NCBI RefSeq assembly: GCF_001613365.1
Contig: NZ_BDCF01000040.1
Coordinates: 1 to 53,235 of the forward strand
Direction of reading: 5' to 3'
Length of the DNA stretch: 53,235 nt
Source of the DNA: Nocardia xishanensis NBRC 101358
GTDB taxonomy: Bacteria; Actinomycetota; Actinomycetes; Mycobacteriales; Mycobacteriaceae
Shown here: positions 26,848 through 35,814 of the stretch, piece after piece
Position numbering within the stretch: position 1 is the first letter of the stretch
Layout: the number at the start of each line of letters is the position of its first letter
Position numbers and translations under genes: made by a program
Notes under the pieces: model-generated
The model's database searches: none
Told to the model about the DNA's origin: nothing
Seen by the model: the letters and a program-made list of their open reading frames with translations, nothing else

Positions 26848-29403
26848 GTGGACTCGTTCAATCCCACCACCAAGACCCAGGCGGCGCTGACCGCAGCCCT
26901 CCAGGCGGCGTCGGCCGCGGGCAACCCGGATATTCGTCCGGCGCACTTGCTGGTGGCGTTGCTCGATCAGACCGACGGCATCGCCGCCCCCTTGCTGAAG
27001 GCCGTCGGCGTCGACCCGGCGACGGTCCGGCGCGAGGCACAGGACATCGTCGACCGGCTGCCGAGGGCGACCGGCGCGACCACGACGCCGAACCTCGGCC
27101 GCGAGGCGCTCGCCGCGATCACCGCGGCCCAGCGGCTGGCCACCGAACTCGGCGACGAGTACGTCTCCACCGAGCATGTCGTCGTCGGCCTCGCCGAGGG
27201 CGACTCGGACGTCACCATGCTGCTCACCAAGCACGGCGCGACGGCCGACGCGCTGCGCGAGGCGTTCACCACCGTGCGCGGTAGCGCCCGGGTGACCAAC
27301 CCCGATCCCGAGGGCAGCTACCAGGCGCTGGAGAAGTACTCCACCGATCTCACCGCGGCCGCGCGCTCCGGCAAGCTCGACCCGGTGATCGGGCGCGACA
27401 CCGAGATCAGGCGCGTGGTCCAGGTGCTGAGCCGACGCACCAAGAACAACCCGGTGCTGATCGGCGAGCCCGGCGTCGGCAAGACCGCGATCGTCGAGGG
27501 GCTGGCCCAGCGCATCGTGGCGGGCGACGTCCCGGAATCGCTACGCGGAAAGTCCGTCGTCGCACTGGATCTCGGCGCGATGGTGGCGGGCGCGAAGTAC
27601 CGCGGCGAATTCGAGGAGCGGCTCAAGGCCGTGCTCGAGGAGATCAAGAACAGCGCGGGACAGATCATCACCTTCATCGATGAGCTGCACACCATCGTCG
27701 GCGCGGGCGCGACCGGCGAATCGGCGATGGACGCGGGCAACATGATCAAGCCGATGCTGGCCCGCGGCGAACTGCGCCTGGTCGGCGCGACCACGCTGGA
27801 GGAATACCGCAAGCACATCGAGAAGGACGCCGCTCTGGAGCGGCGCTTCCAGCAGGTGCTCGTCGGCGAGCCCTCGGTGGAGGACACCGTCGGCATCCTG
27901 CGCGGCATCAAGGAGCGCTACGAGGTGCACCACGGCGTGCGCATCACCGACTCCGCGCTGGTGGCCGCGGCCGCCCTCTCGGATCGCTACATCACCTCGC
28001 GGTTCCTGCCGGACAAGGCGATCGACCTGGTCGACGAGTCGGCCTCGCGCCTGCGCATGGAGATCGACTCGCGCCCGGTGGAGATCGATGAGGTGGAGCG
28101 CGCGGTGCGCCGCCTCGAGATCGAAGAGGTCGCGCTGACCAAGGAGACCGACGAGGCCTCCAAGCAGCGCCTGGAGAAGCTGCGCCAGGAACTCGCCGAC
28201 GACCGGGAGAAGCTCAACCAGCTGACCACCCGGTGGCAGAACGAGAAGAAGGCCATCGACCAGGTCCGCAGCCTCAAGGAGCAGCTGGAGAGTCTGCGCG
28301 GCGAGTCCGAGCGCGCCGAGCGCGACGGCGATCTCGGCAAGGCGGCGGAGCTGCGCTACGGCCGGATTCCCACGCTGGAGAAGGAGCTGGCCAAGGCCGA
28401 GCAGGCGAACGGAGCCGCATCCGACGGCGAGGTGATGCTCAAGGAGGAGGTCGGCCCCGACGACATCGCCGAGGTGGTGTCCGCGTGGACCGGCATTCCG
28501 GTGGGCAGGTTGATGGAAGGCGAGACCCAGAAGCTGCTCCGCATGGAGGACGAGCTCGGGCGTCGCGTGGTCGGGCAGCAGGAGGCCGTGCAGGCGGTCT
28601 CCGACGCGGTGCGCAGGGCGCGCGCCGGCGTCGCCGACCCGAACCGCCCGACCGGCTCGTTCATGTTCGTCGGCCCCACCGGCGTCGGCAAGACCGAACT
28701 GGCGAAAGCGTTGGCGGACTTCCTGTTCGACGACGAACGCGCCATGGTGCGGATCGATATGAGCGAATACAGCGAGAAGCACTCGGTGGCCCGCCTGGTC
28801 GGCGCGCCGCCCGGCTACGTCGGCTACGACCAGGGCGGTCAGCTCACCGAGGCGGTGCGGCGCAGGCCGTACACCGTGGTGCTGTTCGACGAGATCGAGA
28901 AGGCGCACCCGGATGTGTTCGACATCCTGCTCGCCGTGCTCGACGAGGGACGGCTCACCGACGGCCAGGGCCGCACGGTGGACTTCCGCAACACCATCCT
29001 CATCCTCACCTCGAACCTGGGTGCGGGCGGTGACAAGGAGTTCGTCATGAACGCGGTGCGCTCGGCGTTCAAGCCCGAGTTCCTCAACCGGCTCGACGAT
29101 GTGGTCATGTTCCACGCGCTCGACGAGGAACAGCTCCAGCAGATCGTCGACATCCAGCTCGACCAGCTGCAGAAGCGGCTGTCGCAGCGCAGGCTGAAGC
29201 TGGACGTCAGCGATTCGGCCAGGTTCTGGCTCGCGGTCCGCGGCTACGACCCCTCCTACGGCGCCCGCCCCCTGCGCAGGCTGATCCAGCAGTCCATCGG
29301 CGACACCCTCGCCAAGGAACTGCTCGCGGGTGAAGTCGCCGACGGCGACACCGTGAAGGTCGGAGTGAGCAAAGACGGCGACGGGCTCATCGTCGGCCGC
29401 TGA
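26848..29403 (+). CDS. clpB: ATP-dependent disaggregase ClpB (Hsp104 family)
   Basis: An 851-residue ClpB. The N-terminal Clp repeats (1-145) are followed by AAA+ domain 1 with GEPGVGKT at 206-213 and the loop KYRGEFEERLK. The coiled-coil middle domain spans about 400-520 and distinguishes ClpB from ClpA/ClpC. AAA+ domain 2 has GPTGVGKT at 609-616, MSEYSEKHSV and the sensor region TSNLGAGG. It extracts proteins from aggregates together with DnaK/DnaJ/GrpE, encoded 6-10 kb upstream. GTG 26848 has TAGGAAGG upstream. Control by HspR is inferred from the HAIR at 26729. The last 15 codons have a diverged duplicate at 30126. Confidence 0.97.
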   Translation: MDSFNPTTKTQAALTAALQAASAAGNPDIRPAHLLVALLDQTDGIAAPLLKAVGVDPATVRREAQDIVDRLPRATGATTTPNLGREALAAITAAQRLATELGDEYVSTEHVVVGLAEGDSDVTMLLTKHGATADALREAFTTVRGSARVTNPDPEGSYQALEKYSTDLTAAARSGKLDPVIGRDTEIRRVVQVLSRRTKNNPVLIGEPGVGKTAIVEGLAQRIVAGDVPESLRGKSVVALDLGAMVAGAKYRGEFEERLKAVLEEIKNSAGQIITFIDELHTIVGAGATGESAMDAGNMIKPMLARGELRLVGATTLEEYRKHIEKDAALERRFQQVLVGEPSVEDTVGILRGIKERYEVHHGVRITDSALVAAAALSDRYITSRFLPDKAIDLVDESASRLRMEIDSRPVEIDEVERAVRRLEIEEVALTKETDEASKQRLEKLRQELADDREKLNQLTTRWQNEKKAIDQVRSLKEQLESLRGESERAERDGDLGKAAELRYGRIPTLEKELAKAEQANGAASDGEVMLKEEVGPDDIAEVVSAWTGIPVGRLMEGETQKLLRMEDELGRRVVGQQEAVQAVSDAVRRARAGVADPNRPTGSFMFVGPTGVGKTELAKALADFLFDDERAMVRIDMSEYSEKHSVARLVGAPPGYVGYDQGGQLTEAVRRRPYTVVLFDEIEKAHPDVFDILLAVLDEGRLTDGQGRTVDFRNTILILTSNLGAGGDKEFVMNAVRSAFKPEFLNRLDDVVMFHALDEEQLQQIVDIQLDQLQKRLSQRRLKLDVSDSARFWLAVRGYDPSYGARPLRRLIQQSIGDTLAKELLAGEVADGDTVKVGVSKDGDGLIVGR

Positions 29404-29412
29404 ATGCTCAGG

Positions 29413-29441
29413 ACGCCTCGGCCCCGCGCGGGCCGGGGCGT
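29413..29441 (+). terminator. Hairpin after clpB
   Basis: ACGCCTCGGCCC (29413-29424) and GGGCCGGGGCGT (29430-29441) pair over 12 positions with one G-U, loop CGCGC. No T-tract follows. Confidence 0.6.
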
Positions 29442-29570
29442 TCGCCGATTCTCCTCGACGCACTCGGTCAGCGTGTCGCCGCCCGGCACGCCGAGACACA
29501 CGCCTACGCCTTCGAGATCCGTTCCGGCGGACGGTCATTCGCGCACGTTCGCGCGGTGGCCAACACACTC

Positions 29571-30110
29571 GAGCATGAATTCCTGACCGACCTCTTCCGG
29601 CAGAACCCGGACGGCGGCGATCGTGCTACGCCGCTACCTGAATGTTCAGATCCCGGAGTACTCATTGGCGGTTGTCGCATCCGAGGACGCGACGAACGTC
29701 GTACGTGATCCACAGGTGAAGAGGGCGTTCTTGGACATGCGGCCGAAGACGACGGCGACAAGTTACTCGATGTGCTTCTCTACACCCTGAATCGGATGGA
29801 GGATCAGTCCTTGGCCGGAAAGTACGCTGACAATATCTGGGATTGCCTGGAAAGCTCGGCACAGAAAGCCTGGAGGATGAAGATGGAAACGGCCTACCAC
29901 GAGTACAAGAACCCCTTCTTCAAGAACCTGATCGCCGAGGGCAAGGCCGAGGGTGAAGCGAACGCGCTGCTCGTCATTCTCGAGGCGCGGAAGTTGCCCG
30001 TCTCCGAGGAGGACCGGCGCACGATCACTTCGTGCACCGATCTCGACCAGCTGGGCGAGTGGTTGCGGCGGGCAGTGACGATCACCGACGTCGCGCAACT
30101 CTTCGACTGA
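29571..30110 (+). pseudogene. Degraded Rpn/PD-(D/E)XK-family nuclease-transposase-like gene
   Basis: Three pieces of one actinobacterial family are visible in alternating frames. The N-terminus HEFLTDLFRQNPD (from 29571) shifts to IVLRRYLNVQIPEYSLAVV (29620-29680), and the original frame then resumes with a C-terminal part (29772-30110) containing AEGKAEGEANALLVILEAR and CTDLDQLGEWLRRA. This tail is typical of the large Rpn-like family of putative nucleases/transposases. The central catalytic region is missing, so at least one frameshift pair and a deletion have occurred. The 112-residue tail could still be translated from 29772 but lacks a good ribosome site. Family recognition is from memory of the tail signature. 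Confidence 0.68.
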
Positions 30111-30125
30111 GCGGTCCTGCGATCG

Positions 30126-30170
30126 GTCGGTGTGTGCGGGGAGGGCGACGACCTGATCGTCAGCCGCTGA
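30126..30170 (+). repeat. Diverged duplicate of the clpB 3' end
   Basis: Fifteen codons (VGVCGEGDDLIVSR, stop) match the end of clpB at 29359-29403 (VGVSKDGDGLIVGR, stop), 35 of 45 bases by eye. Both stops are followed by AATGC or ATGC and a GC hairpin ending ACGTTCGC or GCGTTCGC. The pseudogene lies exactly between the two copies. Confidence 0.75.
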
Positions 30171-30178
30171 AATGCGGG

Positions 30179-30207
30179 ACGTCCCCGCCCGGCTCGGGGC
30201 GGGACGT
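30179..30207 (+). terminator. Second GC hairpin after the clpB-tail copy
   Basis: ACGTCCCCGCCC (30179-30190) and GGGGCGGGACGT (30196-30207) pair with one bulge. Position relative to the upstream TGA mirrors the hairpin after clpB. Confidence 0.5.
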
Positions 30208-30292
30208 TCGCGTATCCGGCGTGGCCGCCGAATCGGTTCGGCTCGACGTGGCGGCCGCCGGGTGCTGTTTGCCCGAAGCGGTCGATCGGCCT

Positions 30293-30387
30293 CGCGCATG
30301 GCCGGAGCGGAGGCGGAGTACGCACGAGGGGCGCTGCCGGACGAAGTCCGTCGAATGACTCCGCGCATGGCCGGAGCGGAGGCGGAG
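30293..30387. repeat. 26-bp direct repeat in the leader of the next gene
   Basis: The 26 bases beginning CGCGCATGGCCGGAGC at 30293-30318 recur exactly at 30362-30387; both copies are followed by TACGC (one extra G in the second). The second copy ends 20 bases before the ATG at 30407. Function unknown. Confidence 0.8.
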
Positions 30388-30394
30388 GTACGCC

Positions 30395-30400
30395 TACCCT
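30395..30400 (+). promoter_or_regulatory. Candidate -10 box TACCCT
   Basis: TACCCT ends six bases before ATG 30407. The intervening GGAGGC is too close to the ATG for an ordinary ribosome site, so a leaderless transcript is plausible. Confidence 0.4.
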
Positions 30401-30406
30401 GGAGGC

Positions 30407-31183
30407 ATGACGAACCCGAAGGATCCCTGGGGGCAGCGGCCGGAGGATGCGCCGACCGAACACCTCGGTCCGCCGGGTGCGTCCGGCTACGACCCGTCCG
30501 GGGACACCACGCGATACCCCTCGACCGAACGGTTCGAGTGGGGCCCGCCGCCCGCGAACGCCACCAAGCAGCTCCCGCCGATGGAGAGCCAGTGGGGCGC
30601 TTACGAAAGCGGTTACGGCCACCAGTACCCAGGCATGCCGGATCCGCACCACGCGGCCGTGCCGCCCGGTGCGGTACCGCCGGGCGTCCCGCCGATGGAT
30701 CAGCCACCGCCCAAACGCAATACGGGACTGTGGATCGCGCTCGGTCTGGGTGTTCTCGCGCTCGTCGCGGTGGGCGGGGTGGTCGCAGGCCTGGTGCTCG
30801 GCGGCGGTGACTCGTCCACCACAACGGCGGGCGGCACCACCACCGCGCAACTCCCGACCCGCGGCGCTTTCCCGACGCAGAACCCGTCGCCCCGTCAGCC
30901 ATCGCCGAGCGGGCTGCCCGGCCTGCCTGGACTCGACGGCATCGGCGCGACCATGGGCACCATCAGCGCCAACAACGGCGGCCAGCTCACCATCGACACC
31001 GTCTCCGGCAACAGCGTCGCCGTCCGGACCGACGAACTAACCCAGGTGATCTCGCTGTCCGGCGCCAAGCCCGCCGACCTGCCCATCGGCGACATGGTCA
31101 TGGTGCAGGGCGACAAAGGACCGGACGGATCGATCCGCGCCAAGTTCATCATCAGCACCGCGCTGCCCGGCGGCGGACGATGA
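30407..31183 (+). CDS. Single-pass membrane protein with DUF5666-like extracellular domain
   Basis: A 258-residue protein. About 105 residues of Pro/Gly/Tyr-rich cytoplasmic N-terminus (PPGAVPPGVPPMDQ) are followed by one transmembrane helix (GLWIALGLGVLALVAVGG), a Thr/Ser/Pro linker and a C-terminal domain. That domain (GTISANNGGQLTIDT, QVISLSGAKPADLPIGD, SIRAKFIIS) resembles the DUF5666 beta-fold found in actinobacterial exported proteins. No catalytic residues are recognisable. It is first in a co-directional run with the next four genes, 98 bases before the following start. Confidence 0.62.
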   Translation: MTNPKDPWGQRPEDAPTEHLGPPGASGYDPSGDTTRYPSTERFEWGPPPANATKQLPPMESQWGAYESGYGHQYPGMPDPHHAAVPPGAVPPGVPPMDQPPPKRNTGLWIALGLGVLALVAVGGVVAGLVLGGGDSSTTTAGGTTTAQLPTRGAFPTQNPSPRQPSPSGLPGLPGLDGIGATMGTISANNGGQLTIDTVSGNSVAVRTDELTQVISLSGAKPADLPIGDMVMVQGDKGPDGSIRAKFIISTALPGGGR

Positions 31184-31281
31184 GCGGCGTGGTCCCGGAC
31201 CGTGCCGCGGCACAAGACGTCCGGCCCGGCGCGGCACCAAAGAAGGCCCTCCACCGGCCGGGCCTATTAGGGTAGACCGCG

Positions 31282-32319
31282 ATGACGGCTATGTGGTTCG
31301 GGTTGGCGGCGATCGCGCTTGTTGGCGCGATCGTGCTGCTGTATTTCGATCGGGTCCAGCGGCAGCGGACCGGTCACGCGCGCCAGGTGTGGGCCAAGGC
31401 CCAGGGATACACCTACGTGTCGGTGGAACCGGCACTCCCGTCGACTTGGCGGCGCGGTGCGCTGGCCAAACTCGGCTATCTGTCGGCGGTCGACGTGGTT
31501 TCCGGTATCCGCAAGGGCGAGAAGTTCGTTCTGTTCGATCTGGAGGACGCCGCGACGCTGGTCGCGGTGCGCCGCCAGATCGGTTCGGACATCGATGTCG
31601 ACATGCGGCTCAAGACCGCGTCCCCGCCGAAGGACGCGGATCTCGAGTTGCTCGGCGCGATCGGCGGCCGGGTCGTCTTCGCGACGAACCCGGAGATCGC
31701 CAGGCACGCGGTCGATCAGCGGATGGTCGCGTTCATCGAGACGCTGCCCGACACGGTCCAGATGCTTTGGAGCGAGGGCAATTGGACCCTCGGCATGCTG
31801 AATGTCGGTACGGCGTCGAAGGATTGGGAGTCGGCCATCGACTCGGTGCTTCGCCTGTCCGGTCTGCTGCACGTGCTGCCACCGGTCAGCGACTCGCGCG
31901 GCGGTGACAACCCCGACCACGATCCGGGCCGTCCGCACCCGAGGGCCCGCGGCCGAGCCGAGGAACCAGCCGCCGCACGCGGAGCCTCCCGCGTCCTACC
32001 GCCCGCCGCCGACGAGGACGATCGCGGATACGACGATCGCGAGTTCGACGACAGCGCCCCTCGCTACGACGACGAGGACGAGCAGGCGGCCGACCAGCCG
32101 CGCCGTCCATCGCTTGCCGTTGTCCCCGACGCCAAGGACAGGGCGCGCGAGGAACGCTGGTCCGACGACGACCCGGAAGACGACTGGCGACCGGAACGTG
32201 GCCGCTCCGACGACTGGGACGACGAACCGCGCTCCACGAACCGCGCCGACCAGGCCGACCGCCCCGGCGGCCCGTTCCACCCCGGATTCCGTCCATATCA
32301 GGGCCCCGTGCCGCAGTGA
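31282..32319 (+). CDS. Rv0383c-like membrane-anchored protein
   Basis: A 345-residue protein. An N-terminal hydrophobic helix (WFGLAAIALVGAIVLLYF, residues 5-22) could be a signal anchor. A folded domain of about 190 residues follows (VWAKAQGYTYVSVEP, GEKFVLFDLEDAATLVAVRR), and the last 140 residues are strongly charged, Asp/Arg-rich and probably disordered. Its place between clpB and pyrE matches M. tuberculosis Rv0383c as remembered; function unknown there too. TAGGGT lies eight bases before the ATG with no ribosome site, suggesting a leaderless mRNA. The next gene starts 25 bases downstream. Confidence 0.62.
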   Translation: MTAMWFGLAAIALVGAIVLLYFDRVQRQRTGHARQVWAKAQGYTYVSVEPALPSTWRRGALAKLGYLSAVDVVSGIRKGEKFVLFDLEDAATLVAVRRQIGSDIDVDMRLKTASPPKDADLELLGAIGGRVVFATNPEIARHAVDQRMVAFIETLPDTVQMLWSEGNWTLGMLNVGTASKDWESAIDSVLRLSGLLHVLPPVSDSRGGDNPDHDPGRPHPRARGRAEEPAAARGASRVLPPAADEDDRGYDDREFDDSAPRYDDEDEQAADQPRRPSLAVVPDAKDRAREERWSDDDPEDDWRPERGRSDDWDDEPRSTNRADQADRPGGPFHPGFRPYQGPVPQ

Positions 32320-32344
32320 TCCGCTCGATTCGATTGGTGCCGCG

Positions 32345-33157
32345 ATGACCGATAGCTCTGCTCCCGCGCGCCTGCCCGGCGCCACCCGCCCGATCGCACT
32401 GATCACCGGACCGACGTCCGGCATCGGTCACGGGTTCGCGCTACGGCTGGCCTCGCTCGGCTACGACATGGTGCTCGTCGCCAGGGACGCCGAGCGGCTG
32501 AAGGCGCTGGCCGCCGAGTTGGAGCGCAAGTACGCCACCCGCTGCGAGGTGCTCGTCGCCGATCTCGCGCAGGCCGCCGACCGGGAACGGGTCGCGGCCC
32601 GCGCCGCCGACGGCATCGAATTCCTGGTCAACAACGCGGGTTTCGCGCATTCGGGGGAGTTCTGGACGCTGCCCTACGAGCAGTTGCAGGCGCAGCTCGA
32701 CGTCAACGTCACCGCTGTGCTCCAGCTCACCCACGCGGCGCTGCCGTCGATGATCGCCAAGGCGAAGGGGTCGATCGTCAACGTGGCCAGCGTCGCGGGG
32801 CTGGTGCCAGGTCGGGGATCGACCTACTCGGCCTCGAAGTCCTACGTCGTATCCTTCACGGAAGGGTTGGCGGGCGGACTCGCTGGAACCGGGGTACGGA
32901 TCCAGGCGTTGTGCCCCGGATTCGTCCACACCGAATTTCACGAGCGAGCCGGTATCGAGATGTCCTCGCTGCCGAAACCGCTGTGGCTTTCCGTCGAGCA
33001 GGTCGTCGCAGGCTCGCTGAGTGATCTGGACAAGGACCGGGTGATCAGCGTGCCCGGTGCGCAGTACAAGGCGCTCACCACGGTGGTCGGACTCATCCCG
33101 CGAACCCTGCAGGTCCGAATGAATCGGGGCCTGTTCAATTCACGCGGAAGGACTTAG
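32345..33157 (+). CDS. Short-chain dehydrogenase/reductase
   Basis: A 270-residue SDR. The cofactor motif reads TGPTSGIG, followed by NNAGFAH, the catalytic serine in IVNVASVAG and the YSASK active site. After PGFVHTEFH comes an extended C-terminus (YKALTTVVGLIPRTLQVRMN) that may bind the membrane, as in several mycobacterial lipid-modifying SDRs. It lies two bases before pyrE, so the two are co-transcribed. Upstream in-frame starts overlap the preceding gene and are ignored. Substrate unknown. Confidence 0.85.
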   Translation: MTDSSAPARLPGATRPIALITGPTSGIGHGFALRLASLGYDMVLVARDAERLKALAAELERKYATRCEVLVADLAQAADRERVAARAADGIEFLVNNAGFAHSGEFWTLPYEQLQAQLDVNVTAVLQLTHAALPSMIAKAKGSIVNVASVAGLVPGRGSTYSASKSYVVSFTEGLAGGLAGTGVRIQALCPGFVHTEFHERAGIEMSSLPKPLWLSVEQVVAGSLSDLDKDRVISVPGAQYKALTTVVGLIPRTLQVRMNRGLFNSRGRT

Positions 33158-33159
33158 AC

Positions 33160-33729
33160 ATGATCGACGAGGCGACAACCAACGACTCCGCGCTCGGCGC
33201 CGACCGCGAGAAATTGGCCGCGCTGGTGCGCGAGCTCGCTGTCGTGCACGGCAAGGTGACGCTCTCCTCCGGCAAGGAGGCCGATTACTACGTCGACCTG
33301 CGCAGGGCGACCCTGCACCATCGCGCCGGACCGCTGATCGGGAAGCTGCTCCGCGAGCTCGTCGCGGACTGGGATTTCGACGCCGTCGGCGGGCTGACCA
33401 TGGGCGCCGACCCGGTCGCGCTGGCGGTGCTGCACGCGCCGGGCCGCCCGATCGACGCCTTCGTGGTACGCAAGGCCGCAAAGAGTCACGGCATGCAGCG
33501 CCAGATCGAGGGACCCGACATCGTCGGCAAGCGGGTGCTGGTCGTCGAGGACACGACGACCACAGGAAACTCCCCGCTCACCGCGGTCCGCGCGCTGCGC
33601 GAGGCGGGCGCGACCGTCGTCGGCGTCGCCACCGTCGTCGACCGGGAGACAGGCGCCGACCAGGTGATCGCGGCCGAGGGGTTGGAGTATCGGTCCATCC
33701 TCGGGCTGAAGGATCTTGCCCTGGGTTAG
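33160..33729 (+). CDS. pyrE: Orotate phosphoribosyltransferase
   Basis: A 189-residue type I phosphoribosyltransferase that makes orotidine 5'-phosphate from orotate and PRPP in pyrimidine synthesis. LSSGKEADYYVDLRR near the N-terminus and the PRPP motif VLVVEDTTTTGNS (about 127-139) are characteristic, as are FVVRKAAKSHG and the flexible loop lysines. Start ATG 33160 is two bases after the SDR stop. Length and position near clpB match actinobacterial PyrE (Rv0382c in M. tuberculosis, from memory). Confidence 0.94.
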   Translation: MIDEATTNDSALGADREKLAALVRELAVVHGKVTLSSGKEADYYVDLRRATLHHRAGPLIGKLLRELVADWDFDAVGGLTMGADPVALAVLHAPGRPIDAFVVRKAAKSHGMQRQIEGPDIVGKRVLVVEDTTTTGNSPLTAVRALREAGATVVGVATVVDRETGADQVIAAEGLEYRSILGLKDLALG

Positions 33730-33780
33730 CCTGGACGCGGGTTAAGTTTGTCCGACAGTTGAGGGACGTGTGAGTCACCA

Positions 33781-34839
33781 GTGGTGAGCATTGCAGTAAA
33801 CAAGAGTCGCGAAAATGTTGCGATGCTCGGAATCGGTGCTTACCGACCGCAGCGCATCGTCAGCAATGACGAGGTGTGCGAGGTTCTCGATTCGACCGAC
33901 CAGTGGATCTACGAGCGCACCGGCATCCGCAACCGGCGCTGGATCAGCGGTGACGAGACGCTGCGGTCGATCGCGGCGGCCGCGGGCGAACGCGCGCTGG
34001 TGAACACCGGCATCGACCGGTCCAAGATCGGCGCGCTCATCCTCTGTACGTCCAGCTGGCTGAAGCTGACCCCGCACGGCGCCCCGACCGTCGCCGCCGA
34101 TCTCGGCATCAACGGCATTCCCGCCTTCGACCTCACCTCCGGCTGCGGCGGATTCGGCTACGGCCTAGGCGTCGCCGCCGACCTCATCCGCGCAGGCTCG
34201 GCCGACTACGTGCTGGTGATCGGCGCGGAGACGATGACCGTCGGACTCGACCCGACCGACCGCGGCACCGCGATGATCTTCGGCGACGGCGCGGGCGCGG
34301 TCGTCGTCGGCCCGAGCGAGGAGAACGGCATCTCCCCGACGGTGTGGGGCAGCGACGGCGAGAACGCCGAGGCGATCGCCCAGGACGTCGACTTCCTGGA
34401 GTTCATGAACAAGGCCCAGGCCTTGCAGGGCACCGATCCCGCGATCGAACCGGTCGGCCGGATGTCGCTGCGCATGGAGGGTCCGCGGGTGTTCCGCTGG
34501 GCCGCCGTCACGCTGCCGCGCGCGCTGTCCGATGCGCTGGAGGCCTCCGGTGTGGCCAAGGAGGACATCGAGGTCTTCATCCCACACCAGGCCAACGCCC
34601 GCATCAACGACCTGATGAAGAAGAACCTCGGCTTGGCCGACGAGATCCCGATGGCCAACGACATCGAGAACACCGGCAACACCTCCGCCGCATCGATCCC
34701 GCTGGCCATGGAGGAAATGCTGGTCACCGGCAAGGCCAAGGGCGGACAGCTGGCGCTGCTGCTCGGCTTCGGCGCGGGCCTCAGCTACGCGGGCCAGGTC
34801 GTGACGCTGCCGCCCGCGCCGACCGAGGCGAGCTTCTGA
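33781..34839 (+). CDS. fabH: Beta-ketoacyl-ACP synthase III (FabH type)
   Basis: A 352-residue KAS III. The catalytic triad is visible: Cys122 in LTSGCGGFGYG, His269 in FIPHQANARI and Asn300 in ENTGNTSAASIP. The N-terminal GIGAYRPQRIVSNDEV and the FGDGAGAVVVG block are close to M. tuberculosis FabH, which condenses acyl-CoA from FAS-I with malonyl-ACP to feed meromycolate synthesis. Adjacent GTG codons at 33781 and 33784 are possible starts, with no good ribosome site; ATG 33823 is also possible but shortens the N-terminal strand. The next gene starts one base after the stop. Confidence 0.9.
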   Translation: MVSIAVNKSRENVAMLGIGAYRPQRIVSNDEVCEVLDSTDQWIYERTGIRNRRWISGDETLRSIAAAAGERALVNTGIDRSKIGALILCTSSWLKLTPHGAPTVAADLGINGIPAFDLTSGCGGFGYGLGVAADLIRAGSADYVLVIGAETMTVGLDPTDRGTAMIFGDGAGAVVVGPSEENGISPTVWGSDGENAEAIAQDVDFLEFMNKAQALQGTDPAIEPVGRMSLRMEGPRVFRWAAVTLPRALSDALEASGVAKEDIEVFIPHQANARINDLMKKNLGLADEIPMANDIENTGNTSAASIPLAMEEMLVTGKAKGGQLALLLGFGAGLSYAGQVVTLPPAPTEASF

Positions 34840-34840
34840 C

Positions 34841-35581
34841 ATGAATTCCACCGGCGCCACGGCGTTCCCCGGCTCGGGGCGTCCGTTTCGCACGGGATTC
34901 CTGGCCGCCGCCGCCGTGACCGTCTTCGGGGCGGTCACCGGGCGCGACCGGCTCCAGTGGCTCGCCAAACCGCTGATGATGCCGCTGCTCGCCGCCGACG
35001 TGGCGACCAGCGGCGTCGATATGGACCCCACCGAGCGCACCATCCTGCTCGGCTCGCTCGGCGCGGCGACCCTCGGCGACATCCTGCTCATCGAACCCGA
35101 CGACGACCGCCGCCTCATCGCCGGCGCGTCGTCGTTCGCGGTCATGCAGGCCGGGTACTCGACGTTGTGGTGGCGGCGCGGCGCGCGTCCCCTCGCCCCG
35201 ATCGCCCTGCCCAGGGTCGCCGCCTGGCTCGGCGCCGCGGGCCTGCTACGCGCCAAGGCCCCGACCGTCGCGGCCCCGCTCACCGCCTACGGCGCCACCC
35301 TCGGCACGGCCGCTGTCCTCGCCTCCGACCCCCGCCTCGCTCCCGGCACGAAAAACGTTGCGGGCCTGAACATCCCCGACGCCGACCCGCGCAGCCGCCT
35401 GGGCCTCGGCGCCCTCCTGTTCACCCTCTCCGACGGACTCATCGTCCTGCGCCGCCTCTTCGCCCGCACGTCCCGCTCCCGCCGCGCTACCGAGGGCGTC
35501 ATCCTCGCCACTTACGCCGCGGCCCAATACCTTTTGGCCGACCCTCGGGCCCACGCCCGCTCGCCGCTCGACCGTTCGTAG
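34841..35581 (+). CDS. YhhN/TMEM86-family membrane protein (lysoplasmalogenase-like)
   Basis: A 246-residue protein with about seven or eight hydrophobic segments. It shows family hallmarks: WLAKPLMMPLL near the start, LGDILLIE in the middle and LGALLFTLSDGLIVL near the end. Characterised eukaryotic and some bacterial members hydrolyse lysoplasmalogen; activity here is inferred. The ATG is one base after the fabH stop, so the genes are coupled. Confidence 0.78.
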   Translation: MNSTGATAFPGSGRPFRTGFLAAAAVTVFGAVTGRDRLQWLAKPLMMPLLAADVATSGVDMDPTERTILLGSLGAATLGDILLIEPDDDRRLIAGASSFAVMQAGYSTLWWRRGARPLAPIALPRVAAWLGAAGLLRAKAPTVAAPLTAYGATLGTAAVLASDPRLAPGTKNVAGLNIPDADPRSRLGLGALLFTLSDGLIVLRRLFARTSRSRRATEGVILATYAAAQYLLADPRAHARSPLDRS

Positions 35582-35814
35582 GGCGATCTCGCCGCGTCCG
35601 GTGCGATCGGGCGGAACCGAATCGCTCCCCGCTGCCGACCGCTATCGACCGCGCCGTGGATCGAACGCGCCTTGCTTCGATGGAACCGACTGAGCGGCTG
35701 GCGCGTCCAAGAAGATGAACACGCACACCTGCCCGGCGCACCGATGCCACCGTTTTCGGCGGCTCGGTAGGGTGGCGTGGACAGGCAGGTCGATAACACC
35801 CTGAGGGGGAGCGG

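Noticed and set aside
31802..32344. Upstream extension of the SDR frame
   Set aside because: Overlaps the Rv0383c-like gene in another frame and is Thr/Arg/Pro-rich without SDR features; ATG 32345 directly precedes the Rossmann motif.
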